Of a DNA stretch of 64,000 bases, positions 1 to 11,181 are shown one piece after another. The translations under genes and the position numbers were made by a program. The stretch comes from Ectothiorhodospiraceae bacterium BW-2 (GTDB taxonomy: Bacteria; Pseudomonadota; Gammaproteobacteria; Thiohalomonadales; Thiohalomonadaceae): contig CP032507.1 of NCBI GenBank assembly GCA_008375315.1, positions 2,355,001 through 2,419,000 of the forward strand, given 5' to 3'. The first letter of the stretch is position 1; the number at the start of each line of letters is the position of its first letter. The notes under the pieces were generated by a model. The model worked only from the letters and a program-made list of their open reading frames with translations, searched no databases and was not told the DNA's origin.

Positions 1-1204
<1,204 letters not shown>

Positions 1205-1256
1205 ATAACCCCAAAGGGTTTAGCCGATTATTAACATGCTTGCCTGTACCTGTTTT

Positions 1257-1372
1257 TCCTGGTGGCAATAGCGAGTGGGAACCACCTGACCCCATCCCGA
1301 ACTCAGAAGTGAAACTGCTCAGCGCCGATGATAGTGTGGCAGATGCTATGTGAAAGTAGGTCACCGCCAGGA
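1257..1372 (+). rRNA. rrf: 5S ribosomal RNA
   Basis: The block CCACCTGACCCCATCCCGAACTCAG is the conserved 5S core. The ends TCCTGGTGGC and CCGCCAGGA pair as the terminal helix I. Length of about 116 nt fits the family. It follows the 23S gene by about 50 nt with no tRNA between, as in a standard rrn operon. The ends are set by the helix and may shift by 1-2 nt. Confidence 0.96.
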
Positions 1373-1382
1373 ACTTATTCCT

Positions 1383-1418
1383 AAAGCCTCTGCTATAGCC
1401 TAGCAGAGGCTTTCTTCG
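1383..1418 (+). terminator. Rho-independent terminator of the rrn operon
   Basis: A perfect 13-bp stem (1383-1395 with 1401-1413) closes a 5-nt loop and is followed by a pyrimidine-rich tract (CTTCGTTT). It lies 10 nt past the 5S gene and ends the ribosomal RNA transcript before birA. Confidence 0.85.
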
Positions 1419-1426
1419 TTTGGAGA

Positions 1427-2224
1427 GTGCCAACCTTGTTTGAATTGCAGAACCGCATTTTTTGCGCGTTACTACGAAGCTATTGCTGCTTATCTCGTCG
1501 CTACTCCATTGAGATATTTGATCAGATCGATTCAACCAACTCCTATCTATTGCAACGCTCTCCCCTTCAGTCGGATAGAGTACAGTTACTCTTTGCTCGT
1601 CGGCAGACGGCCGGTAGGGGACAGTATCGGCGCCAGTGGCTCTCGCCTGAGACGGGGAATCTCTATCTATCTATCGGTTTTGGTGCTGAGATGAATCACC
1701 CTAATCTCTCTCAGGCAAGCCTGTTAACTGGAGTGCTACTGATAACCACGCTACAAAATAGCCCTATGCCAGAGCCGATTAAGCACCGTTTACAGTTAAA
1801 ATGGCCTAACGATCTCTGGTTAGAGGGGGCGAAAGTGGGGGGAGTATTGACCGAGCAGCGTTTTACCGGTCAGCACATTAGTATGGTTATCGGTTTAGGT
1901 GTTAACTTTAGTGGTGAAGGTTTGGAGCCGCTTGAGAGTAGCTACAGCTATCTGTCGCTAGAAGCGGGGGCACAACCGGTCTGGTTAGCTCAGTTACTAC
2001 AGGGGATGGATAGACTTTTTTGCCAGTTTGATACTCAATACGCCGTTGAGCTGTTGCAGTTGTGGCCAACCCTGGATGCTTTGTGGCAGCAGCCTCTGCA
2101 GGTTCAGCAGGGAGAGAGAGTTTTTTATGGAACGGGGGCGGGTATCGATAGCCGTGGTCACCTGTTGCTATCTACTCAAGAGGGAGTGGTCGCTCTCTGC
2201 TCCGGCTCGGTGGTATTGTGTTGA
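1427..2224 (+). CDS. birA: Biotin--[acetyl-CoA-carboxylase] ligase, catalytic part only
   Basis: It activates biotin to biotinyl-AMP and transfers it to the lysine of the biotin carboxyl carrier protein in the cytoplasm. The catalytic core is clear: IDSTNSYL near residue 34, the biotin/ATP loop GRGQYRRQW near 64, KWPNDL near 125 with the catalytic lysine, and a C-terminal SH3-like segment (GERVFYGTGAGIDSRGHL). At about 265 residues it lacks the N-terminal winged-helix DNA-binding domain of E. coli BirA, so it is probably an enzyme only and not a biotin-operon repressor. The start is uncertain: GTG at 1427 has GGAG only 1 nt upstream, while in-frame TTG at 1436 is spaced about 10 nt from the same GGAG. 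It overlaps coaX by 7 nt, which suggests translational coupling. Confidence 0.92.
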   Translation: MPTLFELQNRIFCALLRSYCCLSRRYSIEIFDQIDSTNSYLLQRSPLQSDRVQLLFARRQTAGRGQYRRQWLSPETGNLYLSIGFGAEMNHPNLSQASLLTGVLLITTLQNSPMPEPIKHRLQLKWPNDLWLEGAKVGGVLTEQRFTGQHISMVIGLGVNFSGEGLEPLESSYSYLSLEAGAQPVWLAQLLQGMDRLFCQFDTQYAVELLQLWPTLDALWQQPLQVQQGERVFYGTGAGIDSRGHLLLSTQEGVVALCSGSVVLC

Positions 2225-2979
2225 GGGTCGCCACACTCTACTGTGATGCTGGTAACAGCCGCTTAAAGTGGTGGTTGGTGGCTGAAGAGCAGCAGCTCGA
2301 TAGTGGTGTGTGGCTCTATCAGATGCGATGCGATTCCCCTCTGGTTAAGTGGTCTAAGCGGATTAGCTTGCAGCAGGTGGTGGTCGCCGCTGTCGTTGAG
2401 CGGGAGCGACTAGATCCCCTTTGGGAGGCGCTCTCTCCTTGGTTAAAAGGGATAGTGCCTACTTTTATCGCTGCTGATGCGATTGCAGGGCTGGTCGATT
2501 CTGATTATGATCTCACTCAGTTGGGTGTGGATCGAGCTTTAGCTATCGCCGCAGTCTCTGCTAGCGCCCACGCGATAGTGGTTGTCGATTGCGGGACATC
2601 GGTGACGGTGGAGCTGGTGACCTCAAAACAGCGCTATTTGGGGGGGTATATCTTGCCAGGCGTGGCCATGATCTCAGAGCTTTTTCGAGCGCATACCGCT
2701 GCGGTAAGGCTCGATGGTGGAGTGCAACCGATCGTGGCAGCGAAAACTCCCGGCACGAATACTCAACAGGCGTTACTGCACGGCTCAATGGTGGCGGTAG
2801 GTGAGACGGTAGCGTATGCGATCAACTACCTACAGCAGCTTGAGCAGCAGTTACCGAAACTAGTTGTGACCGGTGGTGATGGGCAGATTATGGCGCAGCA
2901 GTTTAAGCACCCTTTTCAGTTACGGCCCGATCTGATCTTGTCGGGTATGCAGCGACTACAGCGGTTAGGAAGAGTGTGA
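2218..2979 (+). CDS. coaX: Type III pantothenate kinase
   Basis: CoaX phosphorylates pantothenate in the first step of CoA synthesis. It is the ASKHA-fold, potassium-dependent, feedback-insensitive type, distinct from CoaA. The family motifs are in order: DAGNSRLKWW near residue 10 (phosphate loop), GVDRALA near 103, the catalytic segment DCGTSVTVE near 124, and GGYILPG near 143. Length (253 aa) is typical. GTG at 2218 overlaps the birA stop, and the next gene overlaps this one by 4 nt, so birA-coaX-SPOR forms one compact operon, an order known from other gammaproteobacteria. Confidence 0.95.
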   Translation: MLRVATLYCDAGNSRLKWWLVAEEQQLDSGVWLYQMRCDSPLVKWSKRISLQQVVVAAVVERERLDPLWEALSPWLKGIVPTFIAADAIAGLVDSDYDLTQLGVDRALAIAAVSASAHAIVVVDCGTSVTVELVTSKQRYLGGYILPGVAMISELFRAHTAAVRLDGGVQPIVAAKTPGTNTQQALLHGSMVAVGETVAYAINYLQQLEQQLPKLVVTGGDGQIMAQQFKHPFQLRPDLILSGMQRLQRLGRV

Positions 2980-3746
2980 AAAGACTGCTACTGCTGTTAG
3001 GGCTCATGAATCTGGCGGTGGCGCTACTGCTACTCGGGGAGAGGCTCTCTGCTGAGAGGGCGGCTCTCTCGCTTTCGGTGATAGCGACACCTGTTCCAGA
3101 TCAGATTCAGCTATTGAGTGAGTTATCAGCGGCACAGTTGCAGCAACGCAAAAAATCGGCACCAGCTAAGAGCCCTCCGGCCCCGATACCGATGGTGCTC
3201 TTTGAGTGGCAGGCGAGTCGCGTGAAACTAGAATCGTTGTGGCAGACACGACTGCCCGATGAGATGAGTGTTGTCCCTCAGCCCCCGCGCTACTGTCTGC
3301 AAGCGCAGCAGTTATTGACCGTCACAGAGGTTGAGCGCTGGAGTCACCAGTTAGAGCCACTTGGCGAGGTGAGCCAGCAACAGGTGCCGCAGCAGGTGGA
3401 GCGCTACTGGGTGATGATACCGCAGCAGCGTCTGTCACAATCGGCACCTCGGCTAGTGACTGTGTTAAAGTCGCAGGGGGTGGTCGATGTGGCGCAGATC
3501 TTTGTCGGCGAGCACCGTGGCGCCGTCTCGTTGGGGCTCTTTTCACAGCGTAGCAGTGCAGAGCGGCGGTTGCAGCAGGTTAATCGCCTGCTCTCGAAAC
3601 GGGAGCAGGCGGAGGTAGTTGTCCAGAAACGGCAGTTAGATCGAATCGCGCTCTATCTGCTTACAGAGCGATCGCTAAGTGAGCTACCCGCCTCGGTGAC
3701 TGAGTTAGCGTGGCAGGTGGTAGAGAGGCAGCGGTGTCATGAGTAA
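2976..3746 (+). CDS. SPOR-domain protein, probably membrane-anchored
   Basis: The N-terminus (residues 2-20, [19 protein letters not shown]) is a hydrophobic anchor or uncleaved signal. A proline-rich linker around 60-75 and a C-terminal SPOR-like repeat (YWVMIPQQ near 143; [21 protein letters not shown] near 190) follow. SPOR domains bind denuded septal peptidoglycan, so a cell-envelope or division role is inferred. GTG at 2976 overlaps coaX. Its 3' end overlaps the convergent metH gene by 10 bp. The exact partner and function are unknown. Confidence 0.75.
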   Translation: MKRLLLLLGLMNLAVALLLLGERLSAERAALSLSVIATPVPDQIQLLSELSAAQLQQRKKSAPAKSPPAPIPMVLFEWQASRVKLESLWQTRLPDEMSVVPQPPRYCLQAQQLLTVTEVERWSHQLEPLGEVSQQQVPQQVERYWVMIPQQRLSQSAPRLVTVLKSQGVVDVAQIFVGEHRGAVSLGLFSQRSSAERRLQQVNRLLSKREQAEVVVQKRQLDRIALYLLTERSLSELPASVTELAWQVVERQRCHE

Positions 3747-6700
3747 CCTAGGTTGGGGCTAAGCCACCTCTCTACCTCCTCTAGTGCCATCTGTTTGCGC
3801 TGGGCGTACTCTTTAACTTGATCTCGACCTAGTTTGCCTATCGCAAAATAGCGGGCGTCGGGGTGGCTGAAGTAGAGGCCGCTTACCGCAGCAGTCGGTA
3901 CCATTGCCTTGGATTCTGTGAGCCAGATGCCGGTTTGCTGTTCGGCATCTAACTGCTGCCACAGTGGATCTTTTTCACTATGATCGGGGCTGGCGGGGTA
4001 ACCCATCGCGGGACGAATGCCTTGATACTTCTCCGCAATTAACTGCTCATTGGTGAGCTTTTCGTTAGCGGCGTAGCCCCATAGATCGGTGCGTACCTGT
4101 TGATGGAGCCACTCAGCGAGCGCTTCGGCGAGACGATCTGCCAGCGCTTTGAGCATAATGGCACGATAGTCGTCGTGTTCGGCCTCAAAGCGGGCGACAT
4201 GGTCATCAATGCCAATTCCGGCGGTGCAGGCAAACATTCCTAAATAGTCGCTCACACCACTTGCCGTCGGAGCGATATAGTCGGCTAGACAGTAGTTAGG
4301 GTGCCCTTTAGGTTGCGGTTTCTGTTGGCGTAAAAAACAGAACCGCTGCTCTCCATGGGGTAGTCGGCGCATAATGACATCATCGCCATCGCTATTAGCT
4401 GGAAAGAGGCCCACAATCGCTTTCGCTTGGAGCCAGTGATGCTCAATCAGCTCGGTGAGCATCGCTTCGGCATCGGCAAATAGTTTTCTCGCCTCCTCCC
4501 CCTTCTCCCTATCTTCAAGAATTTGTGGATAGCGCCCCTTAAGCTCCCAAGCGTGGAAGAAGAAAGTCCAATCGATATAGGGGCGCAGTTGGTTTAAGTC
4601 GATACTATCGAACAGCGTCAGGCCGAGGCGGCGGGGGGGCGGTGGGGTGTAGTTAGACCAATCGATAGTGACCCGATTAGCACGAGCCGTGGCGAGATCG
4701 ATAAGAGCCGTCTGGCCATGGCGCTGCTGATGGGCGGTGCGCACCTGCTCATAGTCGAGAGCTAACTGCGCTAAAAAGGGTTCGCGTCCCCCCTTACTAA
4801 TCAGATTTTGTGCCACCCCGACGGCGCGGGAGGCGTCTTTAACCCACACAATGGGGGAGTCGGAGTGGGGGGCGATCTTAACCGCAGTATGGGCCTTCGA
4901 GGTGGTGGCACCGCCAATCATTAAAGGGGTAGTGAGTTTAAGCCGCGCCATCTCTTTAGCGATCTGCTCCATCTCCTCTAGCGATGGGGTGATGAGTCCC
5001 GATAGGCCGATAATATCGACCTGATGCTCCAGTGCCGCCTCCAGAATTTTACCCATCGGCACCATGACACCGAGATCAATCACCTCAAAGTTGTTGCACT
5101 GTAGTACCACCGCGACGATATTTTTGCCGATATCGTGTACATCTCCCTTGACTGTCGCTAGTAGAATTTTGCCGTTAGAACTACTGACTCCCGCCTGCTC
5201 TCCCGCTTCGATATAGGGGATAAGATAGGCGACCGCCTTTTTCATCACCCGAGCCGACTTGACCACTTGGGGCAGAAACATCTTACCGGCACCAAAGAGA
5301 TCGCCAACGCTATTCATGCCTGCCATTAACGGCCCCTCAATAACCCTAATCGGATCTTGTAGCTGTTGCCGAGCCTCTTCAGTATCCTCTTCGACATAAC
5401 GATCAATGCCTTTAATGAGCGAGTGCTCTAGCCGCTGCTCTATCGGTAACTCACGCCAGCTATCACTCTCACTCTTATCGCTCGGTTGAGCGCTATCACG
5501 GTAGTTTTCGGCAATTTCTAGTAGCCTGTCGGTGCTATCTTGGCGTCGATTGAGAATGACATCTTCAACCCGTTCACGCAGCTCTTCTGTCAGCTCGTCG
5601 TAGAGCGCTAGTTGGCCGGCGTTGACAATTCCCATCGTGAGTCCGGCTTTAATGGCGTGGTAGAGAAAGACGGAGTGGATAGCCTCTCGCACCGGATGAT
5701 TGCCCCGAAATGAGAACGAGACATTGGAAACCCCACCGGAGATATGGGTGTAGGGTAGGTGCTGTTTAATCCAACGAGTGGCTTCGATAAAATCGACTGC
5801 GTAGTTATTGTGCTCCTCAATTCCGGTCGCAACGGCGAAGATATTAGGATCAAAGATAATATCGGCCGGATCGAAGTGAATCGTCTCGGTTAAGAGTCGA
5901 TAGCTACGCTGGCAGATATCGATTTTGCGCTGATAGCTGTCGGCCTGGCCGCTCTCATCAAAGGCCATAATAACCACAGCGGCCCCATAGCGCTGTAGCC
6001 GCTTCGCCTGCTGTAGAAACTTCTCCTCCCCCTCTTTGAGGGAGATAGAGTTTACAATCGCCTTGCCCTGACAGCACTGTAGGCCGGCTTCGATAATCTC
6101 CCACTTTGAGGAGTCGAGCATCACTGGTACGCGGGAGATATCGGGTTCAGCGGCGATAAGGTTAAGAAAGGTGACCATCGCCTCTTTGCCATCGAGCATC
6201 GCCTCATCCATATTGATGTCGATAATTTGAGCACCATTTTCGACCTGTTCCCGACAGACCGAGAGCGCCTCATCGTAGTCGCCATTGAGAATGAGTCGCT
6301 TGAACTTGGCCGAGCCGGTGACATTGGCTCGCTCACCGACATTCACAAATAGTGACTTTTTATCGATGTTAAAGGCCTCCAATCCGGCTAGACGACACTT
6401 AGGCTCTAGCGTTGGTAGCTGTCGCGGTGAGAAGGGGGCAACCGCCTCGGCGATCGCCTGAATATGTGCCGGTGTGGTGCCACAGCAGCCGCCGATAATA
6501 TTTAAAAAGCCCCGCTCGGCCCACTCGGCTATTTTAGTGGCCATCGATTCGGGTGTCTCATCATAGTCACCAAAGGCGTTGGGTAAGCCGGCGTTGGGGT
6601 GGACATTGACCCGACAATCGACTTCGCGCGCAATCTCTTCAACATACTGACGCAGCTCATCGGCACCGAGGGCACAGTTAAAGCCAAAACTTAGGGGGGT

Positions 6701-7432
6701 CGCGTGGCGCAGCGAGTTCCAGAACGCCTCAACGGTTTGACCGGAGAGGGTTCTTCCGGAGGCATCGGTAATGGTGCCGGAGATAATAATCGGCAGCTCA
6801 ATTTGGTGCCGCTCAAAGTAGTCTCGAATGGCAAAGAGTGCTGCTTTGGCATTGAGAGTATCGAAGATCGTTTCGACTAGGACGATATCCACTCCCCCCT
6901 CAATCAGGCCGTGTAGCGCTTCGTGATAGGTATCGACCAGTTGGCTAAAGTTGATATTGCGAAAGCCGGGGTTATTAACATCGGGAGAGATAGAGCAGGT
7001 TTTACTGGTCGGGCCAAGAACACCGGCGACAAAACGGGGTTTTGCGGCCGTTTGCGCCGTCATGGTATCGGCAGCCTCTCTCGCTAGTTCCGCGCCGGCG
7101 CGATTGAGACGATAGACTAACTGCTGCATACCGTAATCTTCCATTGAGATAGCGGTAGCATTAAAGGTGTTAGTTTCGATAATATCGGCACCCGCTTGCA
7201 GGTAGTCGCTATGGATGGTGCGAATCAGATCGGGCTGAGTTAGGTTGAGCAGATCGTTATTGCCTTTTAGATCGCTTTGCCAGTTAGCAAACTCGGTGCC
7301 GCGATAGGCGGCTTCGGTCAGCTTCTGTCGCTGAATCATGGTACCCATGCCGCCATCGAGAATGATAATGCGCTGTTGCAGAGCGTTAAGTAGGGCAGCG
7401 CTACGGCTGCCGGTGTAGGAGGGGAGAAGCAT
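3737..7432 (-). CDS. metH: Cobalamin-dependent methionine synthase
   Basis: MetH transfers a methyl group from 5-methyltetrahydrofolate to homocysteine through methylcobalamin. At 1231 aa it matches E. coli MetH (1227 aa) and keeps all four modules. The homocysteine domain has zinc cysteines in FGFNCALG near 253 and GGCCGT with C316/C317. The folate (pterin) domain starts near 355 ([16 protein letters not shown]). The B12 domain has DVHDIGK with cobalt-ligand His766. The C-terminal reactivation domain contains [12 protein letters not shown] near 1140. ATG at 7432 gives the normal N-terminus. The organism therefore makes or imports cobalamin. Only 57 bp separate it from the divergent nuclease gene, too short for a cobalamin riboswitch. 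Confidence 0.98.
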   Translation of the reverse strand: MLLPSYTGSRSAALLNALQQRIIILDGGMGTMIQRQKLTEAAYRGTEFANWQSDLKGNNDLLNLTQPDLIRTIHSDYLQAGADIIETNTFNATAISMEDYGMQQLVYRLNRAGAELAREAADTMTAQTAAKPRFVAGVLGPTSKTCSISPDVNNPGFRNINFSQLVDTYHEALHGLIEGGVDIVLVETIFDTLNAKAALFAIRDYFERHQIELPIIISGTITDASGRTLSGQTVEAFWNSLRHATPLSFGFNCALGADELRQYVEEIAREVDCRVNVHPNAGLPNAFGDYDETPESMATKIAEWAERGFLNIIGGCCGTTPAHIQAIAEAVAPFSPRQLPTLEPKCRLAGLEAFNIDKKSLFVNVGERANVTGSAKFKRLILNGDYDEALSVCREQVENGAQIIDINMDEAMLDGKEAMVTFLNLIAAEPDISRVPVMLDSSKWEIIEAGLQCCQGKAIVNSISLKEGEEKFLQQAKRLQRYGAAVVIMAFDESGQADSYQRKIDICQRSYRLLTETIHFDPADIIFDPNIFAVATGIEEHNNYAVDFIEATRWIKQHLPYTHISGGVSNVSFSFRGNHPVREAIHSVFLYHAIKAGLTMGIVNAGQLALYDELTEELRERVEDVILNRRQDSTDRLLEIAENYRDSAQPSDKSESDSWRELPIEQRLEHSLIKGIDRYVEEDTEEARQQLQDPIRVIEGPLMAGMNSVGDLFGAGKMFLPQVVKSARVMKKAVAYLIPYIEAGEQAGVSSSNGKILLATVKGDVHDIGKNIVAVVLQCNNFEVIDLGVMVPMGKILEAALEHQVDIIGLSGLITPSLEEMEQIAKEMARLKLTTPLMIGGATTSKAHTAVKIAPHSDSPIVWVKDASRAVGVAQNLISKGGREPFLAQLALDYEQVRTAHQQRHGQTALIDLATARANRVTIDWSNYTPPPPRRLGLTLFDSIDLNQLRPYIDWTFFFHAWELKGRYPQILEDREKGEEARKLFADAEAMLTELIEHHWLQAKAIVGLFPANSDGDDVIMRRLPHGEQRFCFLRQQKPQPKGHPNYCLADYIAPTASGVSDYLGMFACTAGIGIDDHVARFEAEHDDYRAIMLKALADRLAEALAEWLHQQVRTDLWGYAANEKLTNEQLIAEKYQGIRPAMGYPASPDHSEKDPLWQQLDAEQQTGIWLTESKAMVPTAAVSGLYFSHPDARYFAIGKLGRDQVKEYAQRKQMALEEVERWLSPNLGYS

Positions 7433-7489
7433 AGTGCAGAGGTTTCCGTTATGACAAAGTGTGATTGAAAATTTGAGGGGTAGTTTAAC

Positions 7490-8356
7490 ATGGCTCGGGT
7501 AGTAAAATCGTCTTTGAAGTTAGCGAGCCTACTATTAGGGGGGGCTCTGTCGCTATCGGTCGCTGCGGTGACGGTCTATCAGTGGCGTGGTGAGGGGGAG
7601 GTGACTTCGTTTGGTGATCGCCCTCCAGCGACAGCGGCGGAGGTTAAAAAGCGCCAGCTAGGTGTCGAGCCGGCCCTCTATCGGGTTAAATCGGTACATG
7701 ATGGCGATACGGTGACCCTAACCGATGGTCGCCGGGTACGGCTGATCGGCATTAACGCGCCCGAAATTGCCCATCGCGGTAGGCCGGGGCAGACGGGGGG
7801 GAAGGCGGCGAAGCGCTACCTTAAACAGCTAGTGGAGGGCAAATCGATCTACCTTCAGTGGGGGGTTGAGCGACAGGATCGCTATAAGCGGCTGTTAGCC
7901 CATCTGCTCTTTCAGGATAGAGATAGCGTTAACGAGCAGTTACTGCGGCAGGGGCTGGTTCATCTATCGATAAAACCGCCTAATCTGACTCGATTAGAGA
8001 GCTATCATCAGGCCGAACAGGAGGCACGGCAGGCAGGACGCGGCATTTGGCAGCTACCGCAGTACCAAATTGTGGCCGCTGCGGATAGAGCGGACTATCA
8101 AAATACCTTTCGCCGTATGAGAGGCGAGGTGACTGGGGTGACCGAAAAAGAGCATCTGTGGGTGGTGGCGCTCACAGGGGGAGTTAAGGTGATGATTCGC
8201 AAGGACTCTCTGCCCGCCTTTAGCGCAGCAGGGCTGGCGTTACCGGCCCTGCTGGGGCAAGAGGTGGTTGTTCGCGGCTGGGTTCATCGCGCCTCGGGTG
8301 AACCGGTCGTGCGGCTAGTCCATCCGTTGGAGTTTGAGCAGTGGTCGCTACGATAG
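7490..8356 (+). CDS. Exported staphylococcal-nuclease-like protein with N-terminal DUF4124-like segment
   Basis: Residues 1-27 form a signal peptide ([18 protein letters not shown]). A short segment, [17 protein letters not shown] (30-46), resembles the DUF4124 motif of exported proteobacterial proteins. The SNase domain covers about 62-172: [25 protein letters not shown] with the catalytic Arg and acidic residues, [10 protein letters not shown], and [14 protein letters not shown]-terminal extension (175-288) resembles an OB-like fold region, but this is inference. It probably degrades DNA or RNA in the periplasm or outside. GAGGGG precedes ATG at 7490. The 3' end overlaps the convergent helicase gene by 9 bp. 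Confidence 0.85.
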   Translation: MARVVKSSLKLASLLLGGALSLSVAAVTVYQWRGEGEVTSFGDRPPATAAEVKKRQLGVEPALYRVKSVHDGDTVTLTDGRRVRLIGINAPEIAHRGRPGQTGGKAAKRYLKQLVEGKSIYLQWGVERQDRYKRLLAHLLFQDRDSVNEQLLRQGLVHLSIKPPNLTRLESYHQAEQEARQAGRGIWQLPQYQIVAAADRADYQNTFRRMRGEVTGVTEKEHLWVVALTGGVKVMIRKDSLPAFSAAGLALPALLGQEVVVRGWVHRASGEPVVRLVHPLEFEQWSLR

Positions 8357-10027
8357 GGGTTTAAGCTTCATCGGCTTGCCACAGATGCGGCAATTGTAGA
8401 GATCGCCAAAGATCTCCTCCGGCATACCGTCGGGGAGTTCGACGGTGCTGTGATCACTATAGATTTCGATATTGCCGATATGGCGACTCTCTAGACCGGC
8501 AACATTGGCAATGGCGCCAACGATGTTGCCCGGTTTGACCTGATCCTGACTACCGATCTCAAGGCGGTAGAGCTTATTGGCAAGAGTGCCTGAGTGGCGC
8601 TTTTGACGCTTACTGTCGCGCCCTTTTTTGCCTCTGTCGCCCTGAGGGGGAGCGCTAGCGTGCTCACCCCCGCGCCGTTCGTTCGCCTCACCAAAATCGC
8701 TTGCGGGGAGCTCTTTGACCGAGAGTAGCGCGTCGCCCTGCTGTAGCATCGCTAGTACGGCGGCCATATCGTCAAAGGCGATATCGTACTCGGCCTCTAA
8801 TTGATGCACGATACCGCGATAGCGCTCTAGTCTGGGATCCTCCATCGCCGCGAGCAGGGTCTGGGTAAAGCGATCGAGTCGCAGACGGTTAATCTCTGCC
8901 GCACTAGGTAGCTCCATTAACTCAATCGGCTGACGCGTAGAGCGCTCAATCGTGCGCAGCATCCTCTTTTCCCGTGGGGTGACAAACAGAATCGCCTCCC
9001 CCTCACGACCGGCACGACCGGTACGGCCGATACGGTGGACATACGATTCGGCATCGTAGGGGATATCGTAATTGACCACCAGCGTGACCCGTTCGACATC
9101 AAGACCTCGGGCGGCGACATCGGTAGCTACTAGGATATCGATCTTCCCTTTCTTGAACTGATCTACAGTTCGTTGACGAATGCTCTGATCCATATCGCCA
9201 TTTAGCGCCGAAGCGCTGTAGCCTCTCGCTAGCAGCTTTTCGTTTAGCTCTGTGGTGCTATTTTTGGTACGAACGAAGATAATAACCCCCTCATACTCCC
9301 GCCCTTCGAGAATGCGGGTCAGCACTTCAGTCTTATGGTGAGCGGCTACCACGCGATATTTTTGGGTGATGGTGGTGGCGGTACGAGTCTGGCTCTTAAT
9401 CGTAATCTCTTCCGGCTGACGCAGATAGCGGGCGGCGATGCGACCGATCGGAGCCGGCATGGTGGCTGAGAAGAGGGCGATCTGTCTCTCAGTCGGTGTC
9501 TGCTCTAAGATAGTCTCAACATCATCGATAAAGCCCATGCGTAACATCTCATCGGCCTCATCTAGGACTAGATGGGCGAGTTGATCTAACTTAAGTGAGC
9601 CACGACGCAGGTGATCTAAAATGCGCCCCGGTGTGCCGACGACAATATCGACTCCCCGTTTAAGCTGCCGTAGCTGTACTCGGTACTCCTCTCCGCCATA
9701 GATAGCGGCAATATGGATATCTTGACGGGCAGAGGCGTAGCGCTGACACGCTTCGGCTACCTGTAGCGCCAGTTCGCGGGTGGGGGTCAAAATCAGTAGC
9801 TGTGGCTGCTGACTGTGGCCACTAAGCTGGCTGAGGAGGGGGAGGGCAAAGGCGGCGGTTTTGCCAGTACCGGTCTGGGCAACGCCGATGACATCGCGTC
9901 CTGCTAGTAGATGGGGAATAATGGCTGCCTGAATCGGAGAGGGGGATTCGTAGCCTATCTGTTGTAGCGACTGTAGTACCGCCTCGCTAAGGCCTAGGTC
10001 GCTAAATGTGGGCTGAGTGTTTTGCAT
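8348..10027 (-). CDS. deaD: DEAD-box ATP-dependent RNA helicase, DeaD/CsdA type
   Basis: This unwinds structured RNA during ribosome assembly and mRNA decay, often in the cold. Helicase motifs are in order: Q motif GYESPSPIQ near 25, AQTGTGKTAA near 54, PTRELALQV near 82, LDEADEM near 157, SATMP near 189, and HRIGRTGRAGR near 331. A basic linker (GKKGRDSKRQKRHSG, about 463-477) leads into a DbpA-like RNA-binding domain ending in a short Cys pair (NCRICGKPMKL). The 559-aa length and C-terminal domain fit CsdA/DeaD better than RhlE or SrmB. It is transcribed alone, opposite to the upstream nuclease gene. Confidence 0.93.
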   Translation of the reverse strand: MQNTQPTFSDLGLSEAVLQSLQQIGYESPSPIQAAIIPHLLAGRDVIGVAQTGTGKTAAFALPLLSQLSGHSQQPQLLILTPTRELALQVAEACQRYASARQDIHIAAIYGGEEYRVQLRQLKRGVDIVVGTPGRILDHLRRGSLKLDQLAHLVLDEADEMLRMGFIDDVETILEQTPTERQIALFSATMPAPIGRIAARYLRQPEEITIKSQTRTATTITQKYRVVAAHHKTEVLTRILEGREYEGVIIFVRTKNSTTELNEKLLARGYSASALNGDMDQSIRQRTVDQFKKGKIDILVATDVAARGLDVERVTLVVNYDIPYDAESYVHRIGRTGRAGREGEAILFVTPREKRMLRTIERSTRQPIELMELPSAAEINRLRLDRFTQTLLAAMEDPRLERYRGIVHQLEAEYDIAFDDMAAVLAMLQQGDALLSVKELPASDFGEANERRGGEHASAPPQGDRGKKGRDSKRQKRHSGTLANKLYRLEIGSQDQVKPGNIVGAIANVAGLESRHIGNIEIYSDHSTVELPDGMPEEIFGDLYNCRICGKPMKLKPLS

Positions 10028-10090
10028 AGAGTTGAATCTCGAATTAATTTAGGGGTAGATAAAAAATGGGCAAGATCGTAGTGTCTTTAA

Positions 10091-11167
10091 TCAGGCGTGC
10101 CCCTTGATAATCAGCTCTGGTAGCCGATTTAGCGGTAGCTGGATATCGACTCCACCGAGTTTGACCGCCTCTTTAGGCATGCCATACACCACACAGCTCG
10201 CCTCATCTTGAGCAACGGTATAGGCGCCGGCATCATGCATCTCTTTCATGCCGCGGGCACCATCATCTCCCATGCCGGTCATAATAATACCGATGGCATT
10301 TTTACCGGCTGAGTTAGCAACCGAGCGAAATAGCACATCGACAGAGGGGCGGTGGCGACTGACTAGTGGGCCATCTTTTACCTCGACCCGATATTGAGCA
10401 CCACTGCGACGCAGCAGCATGTGTTTACCGCCATTGGCGACGAGCGCTAGCCCTGGCATGACTCTATCACCACTGACGGCCTCTTTGACCTGTATTTGAC
10501 ACACACTGTCGAGCCGAGCGGCAAAGGCGGAGGTAAAGTGTTCTGGCATATGTTGTACGATCACAATACCGGGGACGGTGCGGGGGAGTTGAGTTAGTAG
10601 CTGCTCTAACGCCTGAGTTCCTCCGGTGCTGGTACCGATGGCGATGACTCTGTCGGTGGTCTCATGCATCGGTCTGGTCGCAGGTTGTATGACTGCGTCG
10701 GCCGACAGCTTGGCGGTTACCAACAGCGGCTGCGCGGTGGCCGAGGGGGGGCTAAAGCGCATCTTGCCCACTGCGGCGCGGGAGGCGTTTTTGACCGCAT
10801 TGACAACGGTATGGCCCGACTCCTCCAGAAAACCGCGTAGTCCCGCCTTCGGTTTGGTAATGATCTCCACCGCACCGCTAGCCATCGCTTCCATGGTCAC
10901 CTTGGCACCTCGTTCGGTGAGGGTAGAGCAGATCACGACCGGAGTTGGGTGCTCTGCCATAATCTTTTTTAGAAAGGTGATGCCATCCATGCGGGGCATT
11001 TCGATATCGAGCACAATCACATCGGGCCACTCGCGCTCCATCGCCTTCATGGCAAAGATGGGATCACGGGCAGAGCCGATGAGATGGATACCGGGCGATT
11101 TTTGTAGCTGTTCGGTCAGTACCTGCCGTACTACTGCTGAGTCGTCAACAATGAGAACTTTAATCAT
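10091..11167 (-). CDS. cheB: Chemotaxis protein-glutamate methylesterase/deamidase CheB
   Basis: CheB removes methyl groups from chemoreceptor glutamates and is activated by phosphorylation from a CheA kinase. The receiver domain (1-125) has VDDSAVVRQ and phosphoacceptor [11 protein letters not shown] near Asp56. The methylesterase domain carries IGTSTGG with catalytic Ser180, [17 protein letters not shown] near 205, and [11 protein letters not shown] near 297. It follows cheR by 14 nt on the same strand, so the two form a receptor-adaptation pair. The only chemoreceptor in the window is PilJ, and the Pil-Chp cluster here has no pilK or chpB of its own, so this pair may serve it. Confidence 0.95.
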   Translation of the reverse strand: MIKVLIVDDSAVVRQVLTEQLQKSPGIHLIGSARDPIFAMKAMEREWPDVIVLDIEMPRMDGITFLKKIMAEHPTPVVICSTLTERGAKVTMEAMASGAVEIITKPKAGLRGFLEESGHTVVNAVKNASRAAVGKMRFSPPSATAQPLLVTAKLSADAVIQPATRPMHETTDRVIAIGTSTGGTQALEQLLTQLPRTVPGIVIVQHMPEHFTSAFAARLDSVCQIQVKEAVSGDRVMPGLALVANGGKHMLLRRSGAQYRVEVKDGPLVSRHRPSVDVLFRSVANSAGKNAIGIIMTGMGDDGARGMKEMHDAGAYTVAQDEASCVVYGMPKEAVKLGGVDIQLPLNRLPELIIKGHA

Positions 11168-11181
11168 AGACTATATTTAAG

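Noticed and set aside
7433-7489. Possible cobalamin riboswitch for metH
   Set aside because: The gap is only 57 bp, far too short for that riboswitch, and no B12-box is seen.
10626-11180. 184-codon plus-strand frame opposite cheB
   Set aside because: Antisense to a well-supported cheB gene, with no family resemblance.
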